Source of the DNA: Thiomonas sp.
GTDB taxonomy: Bacteria; Pseudomonadota; Gammaproteobacteria; Burkholderiales; Burkholderiaceae_C
NCBI GenBank assembly: GCA_027451915.1
Contig: DAIDHU010000526.1
Coordinates: 1-5,484 of the forward strand
Direction: 5' to 3'
Length of the DNA: 5,484 bases
Positions within the stretch are counted from its first letter, which is position 1. Each line of letters opens with the position of its first letter. The position numbers were made by a program, and so were the translations under genes. Positions 1 through 5,484 of this stretch are shown one piece after another. Under the pieces are notes generated by a model. That model was given only the letters and a program-made list of their open reading frames with translations, was not told where the DNA came from and searched no databases.

Positions 1-2
1 AA

Positions 3-1484
3 TGGGCCTGTCGCGTGAAATTGTCCCTGTCGCTGGAGCGCGAACTGCTCGCGCGCCTGCGCGAACAGGCCGAGGAACAGGCCATCGCGGTGGTCGGCTC
101 CAATCTGCGCGACCTGCTGCTGGCCGCGCCGGCCGGCGCGAAAACGGTCATGGGCCTGGACCCGGGCATCCGCACCGGCGTGAAGGTGGCGGTGACCGAT
201 GCCACGGGCAAGGTGCTGGACACCGCCACCGTCTACCCGCACGAGCCTCGGCGGGACTGGGAGGGCAGCCTGCAACGACTGGCCGAGCTGTGCCGGCGCC
301 ACCGCGTGGGCGTCATCGCCATCGGCAACGGCACCGCCAGTCGCGAGACTTCGCGCCTGGCTTCGGATCTGGCGCGCGCGCATCCGGAGCTGGAATTGGT
401 GCAATTGGTGGTCAGCGAGGCCGGGGCCTCGGTCTACTCGGCCAGCGAACTGGCCACGCGTGAGCTGCCCGAGCTGGACGTCAGCCTGCGCGGTGCCGTA
501 TCCATCGCGCGCCGCGTGCAGGATCCCCTGGCCGAGCTGGTGAAAATCGACCCCAAGAGCATCGGCGTCGGCCAATACCAGCACGACGTGGACCAGACCC
601 TGCTGGCCAGGCGACTGGACGCGGTGGTCGAGGACTGCGTGAACCGCGTGGGGGTGGACCTGAACACCGCGTCGCCCGCGTTGCTGGCGCGCGTGGCCGG
701 GCTGAACGCCCGCATCGCCGAGCAGATCGTGCGCCGGCGGGATCAGATGGGCGCCTTCCGCAACCGGGCGGCCCTGCTGGAGGTCTCGGGGCTGGGGCCG
801 AAGACCTTCGAGCAGGCCGCTGGCTTCCTGCGTATCAACGGCGGCGACAACCCGCTGGACCGCTCGGCGGTGCACCCGGAAAGCTACCCGCTGGTCGAAC
901 GCATCCTGGCGGCCGCCGGCCAGCCCATCGAGATGCTCATGGGCGAGCCGGCGCGCCTGCGCTCCTTGCGCGCGGAGGACTTCGTTGACCAGCGCTTCGG
1001 ACTGTTCACCGTGCGCGACGTGCTGGGCGAACTGGAAAAGCCCGGGAGGGATCCGCGGCCCGAGTTCCGCGTGGCCCGCCTGCAGGACGACGTGCGGGAC
1101 ATCGCCGACCTTCGCCCCGGCATGCGCCTGGAGGGCACGGTGACCAACGTGGCCGCCTTCGGCGCCTTCGTGGACCTCGGGGTGCATTGCGACGGACTGG
1201 TGCATGTGTCCCAACTCGCCGACCGCTTCATCAAGGAAGCCTCGGAAGTCGTCAAGGTCGGCGATATCGTGCAGGTGACGGTGGTCGAAGTCGATGTACA
1301 GCGCCAGCGCATCGGCCTCAGCATGCGCAAGAATCCGCAGCCCGGCGCAGGCGCCGCGAAGGGTGCCGAGGTCCAGCGCCGCGGCCCTCCGGTGCGCACG
1401 GCGCAGCGGGGGCCGCAGGCTCGCCCGCCGGCGGAATCGGCCATGGCCGCGGCCTTCGCCCGCGTGAACAAGGGCCGGTCCTGA
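3..1484 (+). CDS. tex: Tex, RNA-binding transcription accessory protein (5' truncated)
   Basis: This is the C-terminal 493 residues of Tex, a cytoplasmic nucleic-acid-binding protein linked to transcription. The reading frame is open to the left edge and Tex is usually about 770-790 residues, so roughly the first 290 residues (helix-turn-helix and helical N-terminal parts) lie outside. A GTG at 15 is an internal Val, not a start. Counting from that Val, visible domains are: a YqgF/RNase H-like domain at about 46-175, opening with GLDPGIRTG; a helix-hairpin-helix region at about 211-273 (VGVDLNTAS, then LEVSGLGPKT); and an S1 RNA-binding domain at 369-438 (GMRLEGTVTNVAAFGAFVDL to IGLSMR). A basic Ala/Pro/Arg-rich tail of about 50 residues ends at a TGA. 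The three-domain order is diagnostic. Nothing suggests a role in oxidase assembly, and a separate promoter appears to precede ccoI. Confidence 0.97.
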   Translation, partial: WACRVKLSLSLERELLARLREQAEEQAIAVVGSNLRDLLLAAPAGAKTVMGLDPGIRTGVKVAVTDATGKVLDTATVYPHEPRRDWEGSLQRLAELCRRHRVGVIAIGNGTASRETSRLASDLARAHPELELVQLVVSEAGASVYSASELATRELPELDVSLRGAVSIARRVQDPLAELVKIDPKSIGVGQYQHDVDQTLLARRLDAVVEDCVNRVGVDLNTASPALLARVAGLNARIAEQIVRRRDQMGAFRNRAALLEVSGLGPKTFEQAAGFLRINGGDNPLDRSAVHPESYPLVERILAAAGQPIEMLMGEPARLRSLRAEDFVDQRFGLFTVRDVLGELEKPGRDPRPEFRVARLQDDVRDIADLRPGMRLEGTVTNVAAFGAFVDLGVHCDGLVHVSQLADRFIKEASEVVKVGDIVQVTVVEVDVQRQRIGLSMRKNPQPGAGAAKGAEVQRRGPPVRTAQRGPQARPPAESAMAAAFARVNKGRS

Positions 1485-1488
1485 GGGG

Positions 1489-1537
1489 GCGGCGCCGCGC
1501 GGCAGGCGGGAAAACCCGGAAGCAGCCCATGTTGGGC
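1489..1537 (+). other. Weak hairpin cluster after tex, possible inefficient terminator
   Basis: Just after the tex stop there are three small inverted repeats: a 10-bp palindrome GCGGCGCCGC at 1489-1498, CGGG-AAAA-CCCG at 1507-1518, and GCCCA-TGT-TGGGC at 1525-1537. None is followed by a T-run, so this is not a canonical intrinsic terminator. In GC-rich DNA short hairpins are common by chance. They may slow transcription or protect the tex 3' end, but read-through into ccoI cannot be excluded. Confidence 0.3.
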
Positions 1538-1576
1538 GCCGGGGTCCGAATACCTGCGATTGCACATCGCAAGGCC

Positions 1577-1590
1577 TTGATACAACGCAA
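1577..1590 (+). promoter_or_regulatory. Imperfect FNR/ANR-type box upstream of ccoI
   Basis: TTGAT-ACAA-CGCAA. The left half-site matches the FNR consensus (TTGATnnnnATCAA) in 5 of 5 bases and the right half in 3 of 5. Its centre (1583.5) is exactly 41.5 bases from the transcription start predicted by the -10 element at 1613-1618, the class II FNR activation geometry. FNR/ANR control of ccoIS is well known in other proteobacteria. Binding here is inferred. Confidence 0.55.
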
Positions 1591-1612
1591 TATGTCGAAG
1601 TGCCCGGCTGCC

Positions 1613-1618
1613 TAGCAT
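1613..1618 (+). promoter_or_regulatory. Candidate -10 element of the ccoI promoter
   Basis: TAGCAT matches TATAAT in 4 of 6 bases, including the key T at -12, A at -11 and T at -7. It predicts +1 at 1625, the A of the ccoI ATG. I saw no well-spaced good -35 hexamer, consistent with an activator-dependent promoter. The TAG is also the in-frame stop that bounds the ccoI reading frame upstream. Confidence 0.4.
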
Positions 1619-1628
1619 GCCGGCATGC
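1615..1628. repeat. 14-bp perfect palindrome over the ccoI start
   Basis: GCATGCCGGCATGC equals its own reverse complement over 14 bases. It covers part of the candidate -10 and the first ATG of ccoI. It could be an operator for a dimeric regulator. As RNA it would only form if transcription starts further upstream, and with no loop bases its ends would have to open. A chance palindrome of this length is not very rare in 5 kb of GC-rich DNA, but the position is notable. Confidence 0.5.
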
Positions 1629-4291
1629 GAACGCTCGACGGCATGGCAGCGGCGGCGCGGACGGCCGGGCCGCCCGCGGGCTCGGGTCCGCCCCTGGGCG
1701 CCGACCAGGCGGCCGCTGGCGCGGCGGCCTGCTTTCACTGCGGGGAGTCGCTGCCGGCGCAGCCGGCGAGCGCGCTCATCGACGGACGCAGCCGCTGGTT
1801 CTGCTGTGGCGGTTGCGCCGCGGCGGCGCAGGTCATCGCCTCCGGCGGGCTGTGCGCCTATTACGACAAGAACAGCGGCACCGCTCGTCCGGCGCTGGGC
1901 GAGCAGGCCATCGAGCGCCTGCGGGAACAATGGCAGGCCCTGGCCGATCCGGATTTCCTGCGGGCCTTCGCCACCGATCTGGGCGGCGGCCTGTGGCGCA
2001 CCCTGGTGGCGGTGGAGGGCATTCATTGCGGAGCCTGCGTGTGGCTGATCGAGCGCCATCTGCAGCGCATTCCCGGCGTGCGCACCGCGGCGGTCAACTA
2101 CGCCACCCGGCGCGTGCTGCTGGAGTGGGACGACTCCCGGGTGCACCTGGGCGAATTGCTCGAAGCCCTGGCGCGCATCGGCTACCAGCCTTCGCCCAAT
2201 GTGCGCCACGCCAGCGAGGCGCGCCAGCGCCGGGATTCGCGCCTGGCCCTGCTGCGCACCCTGGTGGCCTGGCTGGCGATGATGCAGGTGATGATGCTGG
2301 CCTGGCCGGGCTACAGCGCCGGCGGGCAGCTCAACGGCGCGGAGACGGCGATTTTCCGCTGGGCCAGCCTGTCGATCACCTTGCCGGCCCTGCTGTTCTC
2401 GGGCTGGAGTTTCCTGCAGGCCAGCCTGCGCGACCTGCGCATGCGGCGCCTGGGCATGGACGTGCCGGTGGTGCTGGGGCTGTGGGCGGCCTTCCTGGCC
2501 AGCGCGGCCAGCGTGCTGCGCGGCAGCGGGCCGGTGTACTTCGATTCGGTGACCATGTTTCTGGCCCTGGTGTTGAGCGCGCGCCTGATCGAGTCCAGCC
2601 TGCGCCAGCGCAGCGCCAACGCCGCCGATGAGTTGCTCGAGCAGTTGCCGGCGGCGGTGCGGCGGCGGGACCCCGACGGGGCCTGGCGCACCGTGGCGGT
2701 GGTGCGCCTGCGCGCGGACGATGTGGTGCAGGTGCCCAGCGGATCCCTGGTGCCGGTGGATGGGGAGGTGCTGGAAGGTGCCGGCCATGCCGACGAAGCC
2801 CTGTTGACCGGAGAGAGCGAGCCGGTGCCCAAGGCGGCGGGCAGCCGCGTGCTGGCCGGCAGCATGAACCTGGACTCGCCGCTGGTGGTGCGTGCGCTTG
2901 CGGCCGGGCAGGGTACGCGCATCGCGCAGATGGTGGACCTGCTCAACGGCGCGCTGGCGCACAAGCCGCGCGCCGCGGCCCTGGCCGATCGCGCAGCGAG
3001 GTATTTCACCCTGGGGCTGCTCGCCGTGGCCGGCCTGACCGCCCTGGTCTGGTGGCATGTCGACCCGCCGCGCGCGTTGCCGGCGGTGATCGCGGTGCTG
3101 GTGGTGAGCTGTCCCTGCGCGCTGTCGCTGGCCATTCCGGCCGCGCTGGCGGCCGCCACGGCGCGACTGTCGCGCGCGGGCGTGCTGGTGGCGCGCGGCC
3201 ACGCGCTGGACGCGCTGGCGCATGTCGACACCTGGGTGTTCGACAAGACGGGAACCCTCACGCTGGGCCGCGAGCATGCGGTGCGCGTGCTGCCCGTGGA
3301 GGGCTGGGACGAAGCCGGGGCGATGGCCATCGCCGAGGCGCTGGAGCAGGGCGTGCAGCATCCCCTGGCGCTGGCCATCACCCGGCATGCGCAGGATCTG
3401 CGCGAGCGCGCCGCCCGGGGCGACGGCGCCGAGGGGAGCGCGAAGACCCAGGCGGCGGCGCCGCAAGCCCTGGCCGCGCCGGCCTCCGAGCTTCGCATGG
3501 TGCCCGGGCAAGGCCTGCTGGGGTTCTGGCAGGGGCGCTGGTATGCGCTGGGCCGCTCGTCGCCGGGCGCCGAGGATCCTGATTCCGTCTCCCTCGGGGC
3601 CGCCCCGGCGGCGCTCGCGCCGACCGGCGTCACACGGCTGCAACTGCGGGAGCTGCCCGCGGGCCGCGGGCCCTGCGTCTCGCCCTGGGAGGGCGGCGAG
3701 CCGGGGCGGCTGATCGCCGCCATCGAGGTCACCGAGCGCCTGCGGCCGGGGGCGCGCGAGGCCCTGCGCGAACTGGGCGGGCAGGCCGCCGGCTTGCTGC
3801 TGCTTAGCGGGGACAAGCCCGCCAACGTGCGCGACTGGGCGACGCGTGTGGGAGTCGACGAGGCCGAGGGTGCCCTGCTGCCGCAGGACAAGCTGCGGCG
3901 CGTGCGCGAATTGCAGGCGCGGGGGCGCCGGGTGGCCATGGTGGGCGACGGGGTCAACGACGCGCCCACCCTGGGCGCGGCGGATGTCTCGGTGAGCTTC
4001 GCCAACGCGGCGCCCATCGCGCGCGCCGGGGCCGACGTGGTGCTGGGCTTCGACGACATGCGCGCCCTGCCGCTGTTGGTGAACGTGGCACGGCGCACGC
4101 AGCGGGTGATGCGCCAGAACATGGCCTGGGCGCTGGCCTACAACGCGGTGTTCGTGCCCCTGGCGGCGGCGGGGCGCATCTCGCCCCTGTGGGCGGCCCT
4201 GGGCATGAGCGTTTCCTCGCTGCTGGTGGTTCTGAATTCGGCGCGCCTGGCCTGGGCGCATCGCGCGGAGGCGGCATGGACGCATCGCTGA
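1625..4291 (+). CDS. ccoI: CcoI (FixI-like) copper-translocating P1B-type ATPase
   Basis: Inner-membrane ATPase that moves Cu(I) out of the cytoplasm to supply the CuB site of cbb3 oxidase. The 888 residues show, in order: an N-terminal Cys-rich region (CFHC at 36-39; C60, C61, C64) typical of CcoI; a heavy-metal-associated domain with GIHCGAC (C135, C138); about four membrane helices between 210 and 322; the actuator TGES at 395-398; two helices around 456-508 carrying the CPC metal site (496-498); DKTGT with phospho-acceptor D540; the HP motif at 579-580; a GxG nucleotide-binding signature near 626-630; GDGVNDAP at 774-781; and two last helices (about 835-874) with YN (839-840) and MSVSS (861-865). 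It is longer than CcoI/FixI proteins I recall (about 730-830), with extra sequence around 590-620 and 645-690. The first ATG is used because an in-frame TAG lies four codons upstream; ATG at 1643 (residue 7) is the alternative. Neither has a clear Shine-Dalgarno. Its end overlaps ccoS by 16 bases. Confidence 0.96.
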   Translation: MRTLDGMAAAARTAGPPAGSGPPLGADQAAAGAAACFHCGESLPAQPASALIDGRSRWFCCGGCAAAAQVIASGGLCAYYDKNSGTARPALGEQAIERLREQWQALADPDFLRAFATDLGGGLWRTLVAVEGIHCGACVWLIERHLQRIPGVRTAAVNYATRRVLLEWDDSRVHLGELLEALARIGYQPSPNVRHASEARQRRDSRLALLRTLVAWLAMMQVMMLAWPGYSAGGQLNGAETAIFRWASLSITLPALLFSGWSFLQASLRDLRMRRLGMDVPVVLGLWAAFLASAASVLRGSGPVYFDSVTMFLALVLSARLIESSLRQRSANAADELLEQLPAAVRRRDPDGAWRTVAVVRLRADDVVQVPSGSLVPVDGEVLEGAGHADEALLTGESEPVPKAAGSRVLAGSMNLDSPLVVRALAAGQGTRIAQMVDLLNGALAHKPRAAALADRAARYFTLGLLAVAGLTALVWWHVDPPRALPAVIAVLVVSCPCALSLAIPAALAAATARLSRAGVLVARGHALDALAHVDTWVFDKTGTLTLGREHAVRVLPVEGWDEAGAMAIAEALEQGVQHPLALAITRHAQDLRERAARGDGAEGSAKTQAAAPQALAAPASELRMVPGQGLLGFWQGRWYALGRSSPGAEDPDSVSLGAAPAALAPTGVTRLQLRELPAGRGPCVSPWEGGEPGRLIAAIEVTERLRPGAREALRELGGQAAGLLLLSGDKPANVRDWATRVGVDEAEGALLPQDKLRRVRELQARGRRVAMVGDGVNDAPTLGAADVSVSFANAAPIARAGADVVLGFDDMRALPLLVNVARRTQRVMRQNMAWALAYNAVFVPLAAAGRISPLWAALGMSVSSLLVVLNSARLAWAHRAEAAWTHR
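4267..4271 (+). promoter_or_regulatory. ccoS ribosome binding site inside ccoI
   Basis: GGAGG lies four bases before the ATG at 4276, within the last codons of ccoI. It favours that start over the ATG at 4291, which overlaps the ccoI TGA (TGATG) but is 19 bases from the GGAGG. The overlap suggests translational coupling of ccoI and ccoS. Confidence 0.75.
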
Positions 4292-4461
4292 TGGTGCTCA
4301 TCCCGATCAGCGTGGCCATCGTGGCGTTGATCCTGTGCGTGTTGTGGTGGGCCGCCCGCAGCGGCCAGTTCGACGACCTCGAAGGCCCCGCGCACGCGAT
4401 CCTGATGGACGACGACGACCCGGTCGCGCCCGCCGAAGAGTCGCGCGACGGCAGTTCCTGA
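4276..4461 (+). CDS. ccoS: CcoS, cbb3-type oxidase assembly protein
   Basis: A small inner-membrane protein of 61 residues required for cofactor (heme and copper) insertion into cbb3 cytochrome oxidase; its exact mechanism is not settled. One membrane helix spans about residues 6-26 and is followed by the family signature WWAARSGQFDDLEGP and then AHAILMDDDD, with an acidic hydrophilic tail. Length is normal for CcoS (about 45-70). The start at 4276 gives the expected family N-terminus (Met-Asp before the helix) and has a good GGAGG. It overlaps the ccoI 3' end in another frame, so the two are almost certainly co-transcribed, matching their joint role in oxidase maturation. Confidence 0.96.
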   Translation: MDASLMVLIPISVAIVALILCVLWWAARSGQFDDLEGPAHAILMDDDDPVAPAEESRDGSS

Positions 4462-4471
4462 GCGGGTTCCG

Positions 4472-4488
4472 GCGTCGCTTTTCGACGC
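4472..4488 (+). terminator. Hairpin after ccoS, weak terminator candidate
   Basis: GCGTCG-CTTTT-CGACGC forms a perfect 6-bp stem with a 5-base loop, 10 bases after the ccoS stop. The following sequence (ATATTC) is A/T-rich but has no T-run, so termination would be partial at best. It lies 13 bases before the FNR-type box, so it may separate the ccoIS transcript from the ccoN promoter. Confidence 0.4.
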
Positions 4489-4501
4489 ATATTCACGCGC
4501 C

Positions 4502-4515
4502 TTGACACATGTCAA
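4502..4515 (+). promoter_or_regulatory. Perfect FNR/ANR-type box upstream of ccoN
   Basis: TTGAC-ACAT-GTCAA is a perfectly symmetric FNR/ANR-type site (TTGAyNNNNrTCAA). FNR-family activation of ccoNOQP at low oxygen is established in several proteobacteria. Its centre (4508.5) is 41.5 bases upstream of the start predicted from the -10 at 4538-4543, the class II position. The box also contains TTGACA, a perfect -35 hexamer, but no -10 match lies 17 bases downstream of it, so the activator reading is better. Confidence 0.85.
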
Positions 4516-4537
4516 TCGCTCCCCCGGGTGGCTCCGA

Positions 4538-4543
4538 TACCTT
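4538..4543 (+). promoter_or_regulatory. Candidate -10 element of the ccoN promoter
   Basis: TACCTT keeps the three most important positions of TATAAT (T at -12, A at -11, T at -7) and predicts +1 at 4550. This gives a 74-base 5' leader for ccoN. The weak match fits an activator-dependent promoter. Confidence 0.45.
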
Positions 4544-4594
4544 GGCGCCATCGCGCTGGAGGGCGCGTCCGTTTTTCACAAATCTGGAAATTCG

Positions 4595-4627
4595 ATGAAC
4601 CGAATCCGCGGGGTGGAGATGCCATGA
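4595..4627 (+). CDS. Possible 10-codon leader ORF before ccoN
   Basis: An ATG at 4595 opens a frame encoding MNRIRGVEMP whose TGA (4625-4627) overlaps the ccoN ATG as ATGA. It lies inside the predicted ccoN leader, and the ccoN ribosome binding site falls within its codons. Its own Shine-Dalgarno is poor (GGAA about 7 bases upstream). ATGA overlaps usually mean translational coupling, but a 10-codon frame can easily arise by chance. No homology claim is made. Confidence 0.2.
   Translation: MNRIRGVEMP
4615..4618 (+). promoter_or_regulatory. ccoN ribosome binding site
   Basis: GGAG, within GGTGGAGA, lies five bases before the ATG at 4624. It supports that start. An ATG at 4619 is out of frame and stops after two codons. 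Confidence 0.65.
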
Positions 4628-5484
4628 GTGCGCAAGCCTTGAGTCCGCAAACCTACAACTATGCGGTGGTCCGCAAGTTCACCGTGATGACCCTGGTCTG
4701 GGCCGTGGTCGGCATGCTGGTGGGCATCGTCATCGCGGCCCAGCTGATCTGGCCGGACATGACCTACGGCATCCCCTGGCTGAGCTGGGGGCGCATCCGC
4801 CCGGTGCACACCAATGGGGTGATCTTCGGCTTCGGGGGCACGGCGCTGTTCGCCACGTCCTACTACGTGGTCCAGAGAACCTGCCAGAGCCGCCTGTTCG
4901 CGCCGGCCCTGGCCGAGTTCACCTTCTGGGGCTGGACGGCGGTGATCGTGCTGTGCGCCATCACCTATCCCCTGGGCTACACCAGTGGCAAGGAGTACGC
5001 GGAGCAGGAGTGGCCGATCAGCATCCTCATCGTGCTGGTGTGGGTGGCCTACGCGATCGTGTTCTTCGGCACGGTGATCAAGCGAAAGACCCGTCACATC
5101 TACGTGGCCAACTGGTTTTTCGGCGCCTACATCATCACCATCGCGCTGCTGTACATCGTCAACAACATCAAGCTGCCCGTGAGCCTGCTGTCCTTCAGCA
5201 GCTACTCGGCCTACGGCGGCGCGCAGGACGCGATGATCCAGTGGTGGTACGGGCACAACGCGGTGGGCTTTTTCCTCACCGTGTCCTTCCTGGGCATGAT
5301 GTATTACTTCATTCCCAAGCAGGCCGAGCGGCCGATCTACTCGTATCGCCTGTCCATCGTGCACTTCTGGGCGCTGACCTTCGTGTACATGTGGGCCGGC
5401 CCGCACCACCTGCTGTACACCGCGCTGCCCGACTGGGCGCAGTCGCTGGGCATGGTGTTCTCGCTGATCCTGCTGGCGCCGAGC
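4624..5484 (+). CDS. ccoN: CcoN, cbb3 cytochrome c oxidase subunit I (3' truncated)
   Basis: Catalytic heme-copper subunit of the cbb3 oxidase, an inner-membrane enzyme that reduces O2 to water with high affinity and pumps protons. The window holds the first 287 codons with no stop; CcoN is usually about 470-480 residues, so about 60% is present. About seven to eight membrane helices are visible (roughly 20-41, 61-82, 96-116, 131-152, 161-181, 210-233, 243-264, then one cut by the edge). Key residues: H62 in RPVHTNG, the expected low-spin heme b ligand; H211 in WWYGHNAVGFF and H261/H262 in AGPHHLLY, the three CuB ligands; and Y255 in VYMWAG, the expected Tyr cross-linked to a CuB His. The distal heme-ligand His pair lies past the edge. 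The start is supported by GGAG and by normal family N-terminal spacing. ccoO and ccoP would be expected downstream. Confidence 0.97.
   Translation, partial: MSAQALSPQTYNYAVVRKFTVMTLVWAVVGMLVGIVIAAQLIWPDMTYGIPWLSWGRIRPVHTNGVIFGFGGTALFATSYYVVQRTCQSRLFAPALAEFTFWGWTAVIVLCAITYPLGYTSGKEYAEQEWPISILIVLVWVAYAIVFFGTVIKRKTRHIYVANWFFGAYIITIALLYIVNNIKLPVSLLSFSSYSAYGGAQDAMIQWWYGHNAVGFFLTVSFLGMMYYFIPKQAERPIYSYRLSIVHFWALTFVYMWAGPHHLLYTALPDWAQSLGMVFSLILLAPS

Noticed and set aside
15..17. GTG as a possible start for a shorter Tex-like protein
   Set aside because: The frame is open upstream to the window edge and the upstream residues (WACR) continue naturally into the Tex sequence, so this is an internal codon of a truncated gene.
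1556..1572. Inverted repeats TGCGAT/ATCGCA and TTGC/GCAA as a second regulator box
   Set aside because: The two readings overlap and have 5-base spacers unlike FNR sites, the arms are short, and no known family pattern fits; probably chance.
1617..2048. An overlapping + strand frame starting at an ATG just before ccoI
   Set aside because: Its translation is Arg/Ala-rich without motifs and lies fully within the ccoI coding region in another frame.
884..4285. A very long open frame on the minus strand (1133 codons) across tex and ccoI
   Set aside because: It lies opposite two well-supported genes, its product is a low-complexity His/Arg/Gln/Gly-rich string with no recognisable domain, and long antisense frames are expected opposite GC-rich genes with strong third-position bias.
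4502..4530. TTGACA at 4502-4507 as the -35 of a constitutive sigma-70 promoter
   Set aside because: The sequence 17 bases downstream (CGGGTG) does not resemble a -10, whereas the symmetric FNR-type reading has a -10 at the right distance.
4576..5409. Minus-strand open frame of 277 codons opposite ccoN
   Set aside because: The product is His/Asp/Gln-rich with no fold signature, while the + strand encodes a clear CcoN with all expected metal ligands.

Overview
The window is high-GC, bacterial and densely coding. All four genes are on the + strand, with two intergenic gaps of 140 and 162 bases. Protein similarity recalled from memory, the GC content, and the order ccoI-ccoS-ccoN point to a betaproteobacterium of the Burkholderiales, perhaps Alcaligenaceae (Bordetella/Achromobacter-like). 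That placement is an inference, not the result of a search.

Layout: (1) about 3-1484 is the 3' two-thirds of tex, an RNA-binding transcription accessory protein, cut by the left edge. (2) 1485-1624 is a gap with weak hairpins, an imperfect FNR/ANR-type box, a matching -10 element, and a 14-bp perfect palindrome over the next start codon. (3) 1625-4291 is ccoI, a P1B-type copper-transporting ATPase of 888 residues. (4) 4276-4461 is ccoS, a 61-residue single-helix assembly factor that overlaps the end of ccoI by 16 bases. (5) 4462-4623 is a gap with a hairpin, a perfect FNR/ANR-type palindrome, a spaced -10, and a possible 10-codon leader ORF ending in an ATGA overlap. (6) 4624-5484 is the first 287 codons of ccoN, the catalytic subunit of cbb3 cytochrome oxidase, cut by the right edge.

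How the genes work together: CcoN carries the heme b and heme b3-CuB sites of the high-affinity terminal oxidase. CcoI moves copper out of the cytoplasm for the CuB centre, and CcoS is needed for cofactor insertion. The two FNR-type boxes suggest that assembly genes and structural genes are switched on together at low oxygen. Tex appears to be an unrelated housekeeping neighbour.

I found no CRISPR, mobile element, tRNA, rRNA or unknown multi-gene system. The most interesting signals are regulatory: two FNR-type promoters with identical geometry, one of which would start transcription exactly on the ccoI ATG, and the palindrome and mini-ORF at the two gene starts.
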